A stretch of 64,000 bases of DNA from JAGQPD01 sp020426865. Lineage in GTDB: Bacteria; Planctomycetota; Planctomycetia; Pirellulales; Pirellulaceae. The notes below the pieces were generated by a model that saw only the letters and a list, made by a program, of their open reading frames with translations, did not search any database and was not told the DNA's origin. Both the position numbers and the translations under genes were made by a program. The stretch lies in the NCBI GenBank assembly GCA_041399065.1, contig JAWKTN010000003.1, positions 372,001-436,000 on the forward strand. The letters are read 5' to 3'. Position 1 is the stretch's first letter. The number at the start of each line of letters is the position of its first letter. Of this stretch, positions 18,650-27,891 are shown one piece after another.

Positions 18650-20248
18650 ATGACCAACGATTCGAATTCAGATCAAACCAACATCTCCTCGTCCTCTCCG
18701 TCAACCCCCGAGACAAACTCCGATAGCGGCTCGTCGCGAAGAACGATCCAGATCGGAAGCCAACGTCCCGGCGATACCACGGGAACTCCCGCCCCTAAAC
18801 CCGCTATGCCGACGCTCGCGGAGGCCTTGGGCGATGTGCCAATTGCTCCGGAACACCCAGAACCGATCGCATCAAACGACCCCGAGAACCTGTCCGCTGG
18901 CGAAGCCACCACTGAGTCCCATCCGCCGGAAGCAGAGCCCGTCGCTGCAACAAACGCGGCAGATGATTCGCCGGAACCGATCGGTGGTGCCGCCAGGTCG
19001 TTCCCACCTCCGCGGCTGAACCGCATGTCACCGGAACTGCAACGAGAAATCGACGACGCTCTGGGCGGCTTGTCCCTGGATGACATCCTCCTGGGAAAAT
19101 CCAATCCGCGACAGGATTCCCCCGAACCCGAACTGGAACAACGTCTTAAGGCCACGGTCGTAAAAATTCATCGCGAAAATGTCTTTTTCGATTTGCCAGG
19201 TCGGTACGAAGCTGTCGCCCCGTTGAGGAACTTCGACGAACCACCTGAAATTGGCGCCACGTTGGACGTCGTCGTACAGAAATATTCGAGAGAAGATGGC
19301 CTGTATGAGGTCTCCATTCCAGGTGCCTCCATCTCCGTCGGCGATTGGTCGGACATTCAAGAAGGTGCCATCGTCGAGGCCCGAGTTTCAGGACATAATT
19401 CCGGCGGTTTGGAATGCGAGGTCAACCATCTTCGTGGTTTCATTCCCGTAAGCCAAATCTCCATGTATCGCGTCGAAGACCTTGAACAGTTCGTCGGTGA
19501 GAAGTTTGCCTGCGTCGTTACCGAATGCAATCCGGCACGTCGCAATCTCGTCCTCAGTCGACGTGCCGTGCTCGAACGAGAAAAGGCAGATGCCAAAGAA
19601 AAGCTCGTGCAGTCCCTGGCCGTCGGACAAGTTCACGAAGGGGTCGTTCGTAGCTTGCGAGACTTCGGTGCATTCGTTGACCTGGGCGGCATCGATGGAT
19701 TGATTCACATTAGCAAAATGAGCTGGGACCGCGTTCGTCATCCCAGCGAAGTGCTCGAAGAAGGTCAAAAGGTCAAAGTCAAAATCGAGAGAATCGACGA
19801 AACGACCGGCAAGCTCAGCCTGTCGTTGCGGGACCTGGCCGAGCATCCGTGGCAGAATGTTGCCAACCGATTTGTCGTCGGGGAGGTTGTTACTGGAACG
19901 GTATCGAAAGTGATGGATTTCGGTGCCTTTGTGCGACTCGACGCTGGAGTTGAAGGGCTGGTCCATATCTCCGAACTAGCACATCATCGCGTCAATCGCG
20001 TCGACCAAGTCGTTAAAGAAGGGGATTCGGTCGACGTCAAGATTCTCTCGATCGACCCCGAGCAACAGCGGATGAGCCTATCGATCAAGGCAGCATCGGC
20101 TGCGCCCCAAACTGCTGCCAGCGGAACCAGTGCGGAACCAGACGTCGAAGAACCGACCCGGGAGAAGGTCACCAAGACGTTCAGCGGCAAGCTGAAGGGG
20201 GGGACGGACCGCCCCAGTGGTGGTGAACAATTCGGCCTGAAATGGTGA
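18650..20248 (+). CDS. S1-domain RNA-binding protein (ribosomal protein S1-like)
   Basis: 532 residues from ATG 18650; a GTG three codons upstream (18641) is possible. The first 160 residues are Ser/Pro/Glu-rich and probably disordered. About four S1 OB-fold repeats follow: a divergent one starting LKATVVKIHRENVFFDLPG, a second (GAIVEARVSGHNSGGLECEV, with RGFIPVSQIS), a third (GQVHEGVVRSLRDFGAFVDL, GLIHISKMSW) and a fourth (GEVVTGTVSKVMDFGAFVRL, GLVHISELAHHRVN). Repeats 3 and 4 are canonical. In bacteria such proteins bind mRNA at the 30S subunit and help initiation. It has fewer repeats than the six of E. coli RpsA, so whether it is the main S1 or an accessory S1-like regulator is unclear. 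The C-terminus is Lys/Gly-rich. Confidence 0.88.
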   Translation: MTNDSNSDQTNISSSSPSTPETNSDSGSSRRTIQIGSQRPGDTTGTPAPKPAMPTLAEALGDVPIAPEHPEPIASNDPENLSAGEATTESHPPEAEPVAATNAADDSPEPIGGAARSFPPPRLNRMSPELQREIDDALGGLSLDDILLGKSNPRQDSPEPELEQRLKATVVKIHRENVFFDLPGRYEAVAPLRNFDEPPEIGATLDVVVQKYSREDGLYEVSIPGASISVGDWSDIQEGAIVEARVSGHNSGGLECEVNHLRGFIPVSQISMYRVEDLEQFVGEKFACVVTECNPARRNLVLSRRAVLEREKADAKEKLVQSLAVGQVHEGVVRSLRDFGAFVDLGGIDGLIHISKMSWDRVRHPSEVLEEGQKVKVKIERIDETTGKLSLSLRDLAEHPWQNVANRFVVGEVVTGTVSKVMDFGAFVRLDAGVEGLVHISELAHHRVNRVDQVVKEGDSVDVKILSIDPEQQRMSLSIKAASAAPQTAASGTSAEPDVEEPTREKVTKTFSGKLKGGTDRPSGGEQFGLKW

Positions 20249-20743
20249 TTCGGGTGCGGGGCAAGTCCCCCAATCGCTGCCATCGTCAATGACTTCATCG
20301 GGATTTCCTCGATTTAGGTGCCCCCGTCACTGTAACTCTTTATCTTGTGGGCACTTATGGACGGCATGGCAACCCGGAGCTAACAGCTTGGGGCGGCGGG
20401 TCCGCACAGGCCAGATTTACGTTTTTAGGTCACACTTAGGTCGGATTTCTGCCACAGATCGAGTGACCGCTACATTCGCCAAATCCCTCGCTCAGGGGAG
20501 CCGTAATTGCTTTTTTAAGTTTTTGTATGGAAACGACTTACAGCGATTTCGGGGGGTCTGCGAAAGGGCGAGATCTTTTCATCGAAATGCTTGCAATTCG
20601 GGCAAGGTCGAATAGAATGCGACTTAAGTAAACCTTCTTGATTAGGCCGACTTTGAGAATTTGAAACGCGATTCGGATTCCCGCGAATCGTGGATATAGG
20701 TATGCTAGGCGAAATATAACGTCGCCTCTGGGAAGGATCGCTA
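20249..20743. other. Intergenic region, no gene recognised
   Basis: 495 bp between the S1-like gene and the sigma-54 activator. A weak hairpin (ccct..aggg near 20490) is followed within 20 bp by T-rich sequence and could end the S1 transcript, but the stem is short. I see no tRNA, no small ORF with a ribosome-binding site and no recognisable riboswitch. Confidence 0.4.
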
Positions 20744-21754
20744 ATGAGTCGAGACACCATTGATAACGCATCTAGATCGGCGCTCCCGGTACACGCGGAG
20801 TCACCGAAGCGGTTTCCGCACACCCAATGGGTATTGGGGGAGAACGCGTCCATTCGCCGAATCGCTCGGCACGTCGAGCGGGCAGCTGAGGTCGAGTGTA
20901 CCGTTTTGATCACCGGGGAGACGGGAACTGGCAAGGAAGTGTGGGCCAGCTTGGTTCACGAGTTTGGACCGCGTCAGGAGCGTCCGTTCATCCCTGTCAA
21001 TTGCGCTGCATTGACAGCGACGCTAGCGGAAAGCCAGTTGTTTGGTCACGAAAAGGGCGCGTTCACCGGCGCCACAGGCGCGTCACTTGGCGTCTTCCGG
21101 GCCGCGGAAGGGGGAATTGTCTTCCTCGATGAGGTGGGCGAGATGCCCTTGGAGCTGCAGCCGAAGTTATTGCGAGTGTTGCAGCAAGCGGAAGTGACAC
21201 CGGTGGGGTCGACCAGTCCGATTCCGATCAATGTGCAGGTCGTCGCGGCGACGAATCGCGATTTGGAGGAGGAGGTCCGCGAAGGGCGTTTTCGGGAGGA
21301 TTTGTATTTTCGACTGAACATGGTGGAATTGCGAATACCTTCATTACGAGAACGACCGGAGGACATTCCTTCGTTTGTCGAGTTTTTCTCGCATCGTTAT
21401 TCGCAGCGATATCAGCGGGAGATGTGGCGTCCGAATCCGGACGAGCTGGTGGCGTTTTGTGAATACGAGTGGCCGGGGAACATCCGGCAGCTCAGCCACG
21501 CGATCGAGCAGGCGTACGTATTGGACTGTGCTCCGACGTTGCCAACAGGCCGCAATCGCGACACCGTGGGACAGAGCCTGCCGTTCTTTAATTTGGACCG
21601 CCTGAAGGCGACAGCAGTGGCACAAGCTCTGCGCGCAACACGGGGCCACAAAGGCCAGGCGGCGCGCCTGCTGGGCGTCCATGCCAACACCATGACACGC
21701 TTGATTGCTCAAACCAAGTCTTCCGTTGCATCAACGAAAGAAGCCGGCGACTAG
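20744..21754 (+). CDS. Sigma-54-dependent transcriptional activator (AAA+ and Fis domains, no receiver)
   Basis: 336 residues; GGGAAGGA lies just upstream of the ATG. The AAA+ domain begins almost at once: Walker A GETGTGKE (about 58-65), the sigma-54 contact loop GAFTGA (105-110), Walker B IVFLDEVGEM, sensor region VAATNRDLEEEV and arginine finger region REDLYFRLNMVELRIPSLRER. A Fis-type helix-turn-helix ends the protein (RGHKGQAARLLGVHANTMTRLI). There is no N-terminal receiver, GAF or other sensory domain, only about 30 residues, so it resembles the PspF class, which is controlled by a partner protein or by amount. It would remodel RNA polymerase-sigma-54 at its target promoters; targets are not evident. 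Confidence 0.92.
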   Translation: MSRDTIDNASRSALPVHAESPKRFPHTQWVLGENASIRRIARHVERAAEVECTVLITGETGTGKEVWASLVHEFGPRQERPFIPVNCAALTATLAESQLFGHEKGAFTGATGASLGVFRAAEGGIVFLDEVGEMPLELQPKLLRVLQQAEVTPVGSTSPIPINVQVVAATNRDLEEEVREGRFREDLYFRLNMVELRIPSLRERPEDIPSFVEFFSHRYSQRYQREMWRPNPDELVAFCEYEWPGNIRQLSHAIEQAYVLDCAPTLPTGRNRDTVGQSLPFFNLDRLKATAVAQALRATRGHKGQAARLLGVHANTMTRLIAQTKSSVASTKEAGD

Positions 21755-21756
21755 CA

Positions 21757-22587
21757 TCAGGGCGTCTCGGTCGACTTTCGAAAGAACATCATGTGTTGCC
21801 AGGGCAGGTCGTCGAATTGGCGACTAAGCTGAAGCCCGTTGGGTTGCATTTCTCGCAGCACTTGCTTCTTTGTCATTTTGTGCAACGGTTTGATGGGAAC
21901 CGACGGGTCCTCACCCCGAAACTCGACCAATACCAGTTCGCCGTCAGGTTTGAGGCTCGCCCGCATAGCGGCGAGCATCTGTTCTGGGTGTGAGAATTCG
22001 TGATAGACGTCAACGCAGAGGATCAGATCGACTTGGGCTTTCGGTAACCCTGGGTCGATGACAGAACCGTGAATCGGCAGGACATTCTTGAGCCCCGCCG
22101 TGGCGGCTCGTTCTTGTAGCAGGCGGAGCATTTCTGGTTGGATGTCGACAGCAAGGACGCGGCCTTCCGTGCCAACGCGTTCGGCCAATTGCAGCGTATA
22201 AAAACCGTTGCCGCAGCCCATATCACAGACCGTCATCCCGCGTTGTACGTTTAGTTGTTCCAGCATCTTCGTGCAGTCTTCCTCGCGCTGCCGCTCTTCG
22301 CGTATCAGCCAAGGGGCACCGGTATAGTGCATCGTGGTGGCAATTTCCCGCCCACGGTAGTGGGTCAACGCTGGAGGAATTTTCTGTTGCGGTACGGACG
22401 GTGTTGGTTCCAATGAAGCCGGAGAAGCTTCATCGGCGAGGTCCGTCGCCGAGGACGCCGATGGCATGTTTGCGTCACCAGAAGTCGTTTGGGCGAGGCA
22501 CGGAAAAACCGTTGGGAACGCGAGCATCAGCAGCGTCGCGTGCCGAAGACAATGGGTGATCCGGAAAGGCGTTGGGCGGCGGGTCAT
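21757..22587 (-). CDS. SAM-dependent methyltransferase with N-terminal export signal
   Basis: 276 residues. A signal-like segment (THCLRHATLLMLAFPTVFPCLAQ, about 11-32) and a Ser/Thr/Pro-rich linker precede a class I methyltransferase domain: MTVCDMGCGNGFYTLQLAE (motif I), GRVLAVDIQPEMLRLL (motif II), VDLILCVDVYHEFSHPEQML (motif IV) and LKPDGELVLVEFRGED. Export of a SAM enzyme is odd, since SAM is cytoplasmic; yet similar signal-bearing methyltransferases are, to my recollection, common in planctomycetes. Alternatively translation begins later, for instance at MHYTGAPW. The gene converges with the sigma-54 activator with a 2-bp gap. Substrate unknown. Confidence 0.82.
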   Translation of the reverse strand: MTRRPTPFRITHCLRHATLLMLAFPTVFPCLAQTTSGDANMPSASSATDLADEASPASLEPTPSVPQQKIPPALTHYRGREIATTMHYTGAPWLIREERQREEDCTKMLEQLNVQRGMTVCDMGCGNGFYTLQLAERVGTEGRVLAVDIQPEMLRLLQERAATAGLKNVLPIHGSVIDPGLPKAQVDLILCVDVYHEFSHPEQMLAAMRASLKPDGELVLVEFRGEDPSVPIKPLHKMTKKQVLREMQPNGLQLSRQFDDLPWQHMMFFRKSTETP

Positions 22588-22634
22588 GGCAAGTTGCCTC
22601 GCAGTTGTGATGATTGCGTTGGATTGCCGACGAA

Positions 22635-24047
22635 TCAGACGTCGTAGTACAAACAGAATTCGTAAGGGTGTGGACGTAGTCGCATCGCGTCCACTTCTTT
22701 TGCTCGCTTATGTGTCACCCAAGTGCGAATTACGTCTTCCGTGAATACGTCGCCTCGCAGGAGAAACTCGTGATCCGCCTCCAATGCATCCAAGGCAGCT
22801 TCCAGGGAAGCGGGGGTTTTCGGCACATGGGCAGCCTCTTCGGGCGGTAAGTCGTAGATATCTTTATCGAGCGGTTCGCCCGGGCTGATCTTGTTCTGAA
22901 TGCCATCAATCACAGCCATCAACAAGGCCGAAAAGGCGAAGTACGGATTGCAGCTGGGATCGGGGCAGCGAAACTCGACCCGCTTCGCCTTCGGGCTGGG
23001 ACTGTACATCGGAATCCGGCACGCGGCAGATCGGTTGCGTTGCGAATACGCCAGATTCACGGGTGCTTCGTAGCCAGGCACGAGACGCTTATAGCTGTTG
23101 GTCGTCGGGTTCGTGAACGCCAGCAGAGCAGGGGCGTGTCGCAATATTCCGCCGATCGCATGCAACGCCATGTCGCTAAGTCCAGCATAGCCGGTGCCGG
23201 CAAACAGCGGCTGGCTATCCTTCCAGAGCGATATGTGGGTGTGCATACCGCTGCCGTTGTCGCCGAAGAGCGGCTTCGGCATGAAGGTAACCGTGCGATG
23301 ATGTTTGCGAGCAACGTTCTTGATCACATATTTGTACAGGACCATGGCATCTGCCATTTCCACCAACTCTTTGAAACGCAAATCGATCTCCGATTGACCC
23401 GCCGTCGCAACTTCGTGATGTTGGCATTCGACATCCAGCCCGCAGCCGATGAGCGTCTGCATCATTTCGTTGCGAATGTCCATCAGATGATCGGTGGGAG
23501 GAACCGGGAAATATCCTTCCTTCATCCGGATCTTGTAACCCAGGTTCGGCCCTTCGTCGCGAGCTCGATTCCATTCTCCCTCGACACTATCCAGGCAATA
23601 GTATCCTTCGTTGGCGCGTTGATCAAAACGGACGTCGTCGAAGATAAAGAACTCGGCCTCGGGACCGAAATACGCGACATCGGCAATCCCGGTGCTGCGC
23701 AGGAAATTAACTGCCTTCCTGGCGACATTCCGCGGGTCGCGTGAATAATCTTCACCGGTGATGGGATCCTGAATCACACTGTACAACACTAACGTCGGCA
23801 ATTCAGTAAAGGGATCCAGGAACGCGGATTCCGGCTGTGGTACCACTAACATGTCGCTCTCATTGATCGCCTGCCAGCCACGGATACTCGAGCCGTCAAA
23901 GCCCAACCCAGTATCAAAAATGTCTAGATCCAGCTTATCGACAGGAATCGTGAAATGCTGCCATGTTCCAGGGAAATCGGTAAAGCGTATGTCAACCGCC
24001 TTCACGTCTTTCTCGCGACAGAATGCTAAAACTTCTTGAGGTGTCAT
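22635..24047 (-). CDS. glnA: Glutamine synthetase, type I
   Basis: 470 residues, full length for the dodecameric bacterial enzyme that makes glutamine from glutamate, ammonia and ATP. Signatures: GFDGSSIRGWQAINESDM near the N-terminus, EAEFFIFD, the ATP site region KPLFGDNGSGMHTHISLW, NSYKRLVPGYEAPVNLAYS with NRSAACRIP, and VEFRCPDPSCNPY. The adenylylation loop is present with its tyrosine (DIYDLPPEEA), so control by a GlnE-type adenylyltransferase is possible. The gene follows GSII on the same strand, but a terminator lies between them, so it likely has its own promoter in the 24048-24114 interval. Confidence 0.97.
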   Translation of the reverse strand: MTPQEVLAFCREKDVKAVDIRFTDFPGTWQHFTIPVDKLDLDIFDTGLGFDGSSIRGWQAINESDMLVVPQPESAFLDPFTELPTLVLYSVIQDPITGEDYSRDPRNVARKAVNFLRSTGIADVAYFGPEAEFFIFDDVRFDQRANEGYYCLDSVEGEWNRARDEGPNLGYKIRMKEGYFPVPPTDHLMDIRNEMMQTLIGCGLDVECQHHEVATAGQSEIDLRFKELVEMADAMVLYKYVIKNVARKHHRTVTFMPKPLFGDNGSGMHTHISLWKDSQPLFAGTGYAGLSDMALHAIGGILRHAPALLAFTNPTTNSYKRLVPGYEAPVNLAYSQRNRSAACRIPMYSPSPKAKRVEFRCPDPSCNPYFAFSALLMAVIDGIQNKISPGEPLDKDIYDLPPEEAAHVPKTPASLEAALDALEADHEFLLRGDVFTEDVIRTWVTHKRAKEVDAMRLRPHPYEFCLYYDV

Positions 24048-24114
24048 GATTCCGCCTTTGTCGTGTGCCTAGTAGTGGACCAGCCCATTCGATGATCTTT
24101 TCCCTTGCGTTGGC

Positions 24115-24165
24115 GAACGGAAAACGAAAACGCCGGCTGGACCAACTGAGGCCACAACCGGCGTC
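24115..24165 (-). terminator. Rho-independent terminator of the GSII gene
   Basis: On the minus strand, ACGCCGG (24157-24163 region) pairs with CCGGCGT (24130-24136), with additional inner pairing, and is followed by TTTTCGTTTT. It sits about 50 bp after the GSII stop and before glnA, so it should separate the two transcripts. Confidence 0.8.
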
Positions 24166-24217
24166 TTAAGGATAACCTAATTCGAGGCCGCTGAAAACGG
24201 ACTCGCCTAACCATCGA

Positions 24218-25207
24218 CTACGATGCCAGCGTCTTGATGATTCTCGCCGCAACTTTGTAGGGGTCGGCATGCGAAGCTGGACGACGATCCTCCAAATACC
24301 CCTTCCATCCGTTCTGTACCGTCCCCACCGGGATCCGGATCGAAGCCCCCCGGTCGCTGACCTCAAACGAAAACTTGTCGATCGATTGCGTTTCGTGCAA
24401 ACCAGTCAAACGCTGATCGTTGTCCGAACCATAAGCCGCAATGTGCTCTTCGTGCAACTGAGCAAACTTCTGGCAAATCCCCCGAATCAGCTCCTCGCCA
24501 CCCCTCTCGCGAATCGCTGTGTTGGAAAAGTTCGTGTGCATCCCACTACCGTTCCAATCACCCTTGACCGGCTTGGGATGCAACTCAACCATCAATCCGT
24601 ACTTTTCTGCCGTGCGATACAATAAATAACGAGCCAGCCACAGATCGTCCGCAGCGCGCTTGGCCCCCTTGCCAAATAACTGAAATTCCCATTGGCCTTT
24701 CATCACTTCCGCGTTAATGCCCGTCACCGACAGACCGGCTTCTAAACAGGCATCCAAGTGGTCCTCGACTAACTCGCGACCCACGCAGTTCTGCGTCCCC
24801 ACACTGCAATAGTACGGACCCTGCGGCGCCGGATAACCGCCCGGTGGGAATCCCAACGGTAGCCCGTCCTTCATGATCGTGTACTCTTGCTCATAACCCA
24901 ACCATAGGTCCGGATCGTCCTCGAATTGGCCACGCGTGTTCGAAGGGTGAACGTTGCCCACTGCGTCCAACACCTCGCACATCACTAACGACGCGTTCTT
25001 GCGATGCGGATCCGATACCATTCGCACCGGCTTCAAAAGACAGTCCGATTTGCTGCCCTCCGCCTGCTGCGTCGAACTTCCGTCAAATGACCATTCCGGA
25101 CACGCGCTGACATCCTTCGGCTGACTGTCGACGACTTTCGTCTTGCTACGCATGTTGGGCTCCGGAGTGTATCCGTCCAACCAAATGTACTCCAATTTGT
25201 AACTCAT
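24218..25207 (-). CDS. glnII: Glutamine synthetase, type II (eukaryote-like)
   Basis: 329 residues with the GSII pattern: YIWLDGYTPEPNMRSKT, PEWSFDGSSTQQAEGSKSD, PWLGYEQEYT-like DLWLGYEQEYTIMK, GINAEVMKGQWEFQ, GDWNGSGMHTNFS and DRGASIRIP. GSII is the form of eukaryotes and of some bacteria such as Rhizobium, Streptomyces and planctomycetes; it is not adenylylated, so its control differs from the GSI next door. AAGAAGAAG precedes the start. The enzyme makes glutamine from glutamate and ammonia in the cytoplasm. A strong hairpin with a T-run follows the stop. Having both types adjacent gives the cell two assimilatory enzymes under separate control. Confidence 0.96.
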   Translation of the reverse strand: MSYKLEYIWLDGYTPEPNMRSKTKVVDSQPKDVSACPEWSFDGSSTQQAEGSKSDCLLKPVRMVSDPHRKNASLVMCEVLDAVGNVHPSNTRGQFEDDPDLWLGYEQEYTIMKDGLPLGFPPGGYPAPQGPYYCSVGTQNCVGRELVEDHLDACLEAGLSVTGINAEVMKGQWEFQLFGKGAKRAADDLWLARYLLYRTAEKYGLMVELHPKPVKGDWNGSGMHTNFSNTAIRERGGEELIRGICQKFAQLHEEHIAAYGSDNDQRLTGLHETQSIDKFSFEVSDRGASIRIPVGTVQNGWKGYLEDRRPASHADPYKVAARIIKTLAS

Positions 25208-25596
25208 CTTCTTCTTTGGCTCCTCAAACTAACAGGGAGAACCTCCTACACCAGAAATGCGGGCCAGCCATCCGTTGTCCGCCTTCAACGACTCAATACG
25301 CTTCCTCTATCTCGTAAACAATGCTCCGGCGACCCCAATGATCTACCAAACCCCTTACGCCGCGCCGCGACACTTGGTCGCCGACACTTGGTCACCGTCA
25401 TCGCCGCCTTAGGCAATTGCCATGCCAGCACCCAACGAAACCTCACATCATAGAAAATTAACGCTGCTATGCAATGCTTTTCAGCGATTTTTGCCCCTAT
25501 CTTCTCTCCCACCAAATCCAGCCAGTGCGCAATAAAGAGGCACTGATTGTGAGAAAACTATGCAGAACTTGGGCGCACAAAGAGCATGACCAACCG
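25208..25596. other. Intergenic region upstream of the GSII gene
   Basis: 389 bp that should hold the GSII promoter (minus strand) and the 3' end of the WD40 gene's upstream neighbour context. A small inverted repeat, GGAGGTTCTCC, lies about 30 bp before the GSII start codon and could fold in the mRNA leader. I see no gene and no convincing NtrC or sigma-54 site. Confidence 0.45.
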
Positions 25597-27861
25597 CTAA
25601 GGTTCGTTTCCCTCGGATTCTGCCACTTCTTGCAACTCTGCAATTGCTCGTTCCACCTCCGCAACTTTCATACCGGCTGAGTCGGCCCGTTGCTGCTGCG
25701 CCATCAGCTCCTTCCGCAATTTTTCTACCGCCATCTTCGCGACGCTCGACTCTTGCTCGGCGGCAGTCCGTTGAGCCTGTAACGATTGCAGGGCGGCCAC
25801 AAACTCAATCGCCCGCTCCCAATGCCTTACCTCGTCCACTGCAACAACCAGCCTCTGCTGCGCAATGTCCGCTTCCTGACCGGATTTTCCGCATTGCTCA
25901 CGCTGCGCCTCGATCTCAGCTCGCAACGAATCGGACTGCTGCTGATCGGCTGCCACTTCCCGCTGCAAAGCAGCGATCGTTTCCGTTAGCTCACTTAGCG
26001 ATGACTCGCAATTCCGTGCGTCATCGGCCAACGCAGCGAGGCTTTTTTGTCCCATCTCCATCTCGCTTGTCCGCGCCGCGACAATTCGCTCGAGCGATTC
26101 GGCCGCGTTCTTCAACTCCGCGTCGTCCGGCAACGCCTGCTGCGCGGCAACCGCCTTTTCCAGTGTTTCGCGCAAGGTTGGCAGCCCATGGTTTAGCTGG
26201 GCAATACGATTGTCTAGCTGCAACCGACGAGCCCTTAAACTTCCTATTTCCTGCTCGGCACTCGCGGCTTCCTGTTGTTTTTTAACCGCCAAGCCTCTAT
26301 CGGCGGTCAATCGCTCGACAAGTTGCTGCTGCACTTCCTCCAACGCGGTTAGCTTGGCTTGATCGTCCGCTGCCGCTTTCGACGCCGTTGAATGGGCTGC
26401 CTGACAGCGGTCGCGATCTTCACGGGCCGCGGCGAGGCGGTTTTCTAGTGTCGGTGGCGTGGCATCGAGTTCCCCGAGGAAACTGCCATCGGCCATCTGG
26501 CATGCCCGAATAGCTCCGGTCCAATCAGCGACGAATAGACGTTGGGTTTCATCACAGCATGTCACTTGCAAAGCAATGTCGTCCAGCGATTCGGTAGCGG
26601 CCTTCTGTGTACCGTTTTGGTCCCACACCTTGGCGCGCCGCTCGCGTCCACACGACACAAGCAGACCGTCACGAGTAAAACGCAGGTCAAGTACACCATT
26701 GTCATCCCCTTTCCAATTCTTAACCTGCCCGCCGTTTTCCATTTCCCAAAGCCGGATCGACTGATCCTCGCTGGCACTGGCCAGGATGTTCGAGTCACTA
26801 CGCCAGGCGACCTGTGTAATGGCGCCGGTGTGTGCCTTGAGCGTCAGGTATTCGCGGCCGTTGGCCGCCTCCCATACGTGAAGCCCCCCGTTCCGATCAC
26901 TGCTGGCCAAAAGAACACCATCGGGACTGAAGGCCAATGCCGTAATCCAATCGGTATGCTTTTTGATTTCTGCCACCAGCTCACCAGTGCCAGTGGAATA
27001 AACCCTAACCAAACGCTGGGGGCCTCCCAGCGCAACCAGAGACAGGTCTGCACTGACATCGGCAGCCAAAACGGCGTCCAGTTCGTCGCCAATCTCCGCA
27101 AGCAAACGGCCCGTCCGCACGTCGTACAACGCGATCTTCCCACCCGCTCCGCCTCTCCCCCCACCGGCCAGTAGCACGGCACCGTCGCGACTGAAACGCA
27201 AGACGTTGACCTGTCCAGCGGGAAACGGCACGATCCCTAGCAGCCGCAGTGACTGGCAATGGTAGAGAACGATCTGTCGCTGCCCAGCGAGCGCGATAAC
27301 GGGAGCCCAGGGGCTGGTCGCCATCGCTGTTACGCCCGTATCTCGATCGGAAACCACGTCCGGCTGCATCGACATCCGTGCTGGCATGACGATCCGTGCA
27401 GGCCGTCCGGTCGTCGGATCAGACACGGCCATGTCAAACTGTCTCTTCTTGCGAACCTTGACGGCACTGGAGGAATTCTCCAAACCGCCGCCGTCGATCC
27501 ACCGCCGCAACGTCGTCAGTTCCTCATCCGAGATCCGATCGGCATTGGGAGGCATGTGCGGTTCTGCTTCATGCGAAACCAGCGCAAACAGATAGCTCGA
27601 CGAAGAATCACCTGGCTCAATGGGACTTCCGGAGCCGCCTCCCTCCAACAGATTGGTGAAGTTGGTCAGATCGAGTCCACCATTTTTTTTGTTCGGATTG
27701 TGACAAGAAAAACACCGTTGACGAAAGATCGGTTTTGCGTGATCCTCGTACGTGACTTTGTCGGTGACTTCTTCAGCCAGAACCGCTGCATGCGGCCCAA
27801 CGCCGACGATGCAAAGGGCCACCCCGATCGTAATAAAGTCAATCGTACGGATCGTGATCAT
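25597..27861 (-). CDS. Cytochrome-c / WD40-repeat protein with long C-terminal coiled coil
   Basis: 754 residues from ATG 27861; a GTG at 27891 directly abuts the upstream stop. Signal segment (about 7-28), then a planctomycete-type cytochrome domain with CFSCHN (50-54) and PHMPPNADRISDEELTTLRRWID. About six WD40 blades follow (150-440; HTDWITALAFSPDGVLLASSDRNGGLHVWE, HTGAITQVAWRSDSNILASASEDQSIRLWE). The C-terminal 280 residues are Gln/Glu/Ala-rich heptads, a long coiled coil (AAREDRDRCQAAHSTASKAA onward). It is the last gene of a four-gene minus-strand operon. Exported haem plus propeller plus coiled coil suggests a scaffold for the DUF1549/DUF1501 partners; this is inferred. Confidence 0.88.
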   Translation of the reverse strand: MITIRTIDFITIGVALCIVGVGPHAAVLAEEVTDKVTYEDHAKPIFRQRCFSCHNPNKKNGGLDLTNFTNLLEGGGSGSPIEPGDSSSSYLFALVSHEAEPHMPPNADRISDEELTTLRRWIDGGGLENSSSAVKVRKKRQFDMAVSDPTTGRPARIVMPARMSMQPDVVSDRDTGVTAMATSPWAPVIALAGQRQIVLYHCQSLRLLGIVPFPAGQVNVLRFSRDGAVLLAGGGRGGAGGKIALYDVRTGRLLAEIGDELDAVLAADVSADLSLVALGGPQRLVRVYSTGTGELVAEIKKHTDWITALAFSPDGVLLASSDRNGGLHVWEAANGREYLTLKAHTGAITQVAWRSDSNILASASEDQSIRLWEMENGGQVKNWKGDDNGVLDLRFTRDGLLVSCGRERRAKVWDQNGTQKAATESLDDIALQVTCCDETQRLFVADWTGAIRACQMADGSFLGELDATPPTLENRLAAAREDRDRCQAAHSTASKAAADDQAKLTALEEVQQQLVERLTADRGLAVKKQQEAASAEQEIGSLRARRLQLDNRIAQLNHGLPTLRETLEKAVAAQQALPDDAELKNAAESLERIVAARTSEMEMGQKSLAALADDARNCESSLSELTETIAALQREVAADQQQSDSLRAEIEAQREQCGKSGQEADIAQQRLVVAVDEVRHWERAIEFVAALQSLQAQRTAAEQESSVAKMAVEKLRKELMAQQQRADSAGMKVAEVERAIAELQEVAESEGNEP

Positions 27862-27891
27862 GTGGAATTCCGTGATGTTTTTTCGCGGCAC

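Noticed and set aside
20370..20390. TGGCA-N-GC as a sigma-54 promoter before the activator gene
   Set aside because: Spacing and the second half-site do not match TGGCAC-N5-TTGC.
25644..26285. 213-residue plus-strand frame
   Set aside because: Antisense to the coiled-coil part of the WD40 protein; Ala/Arg/Pro-rich shadow of Gln/Glu codons.
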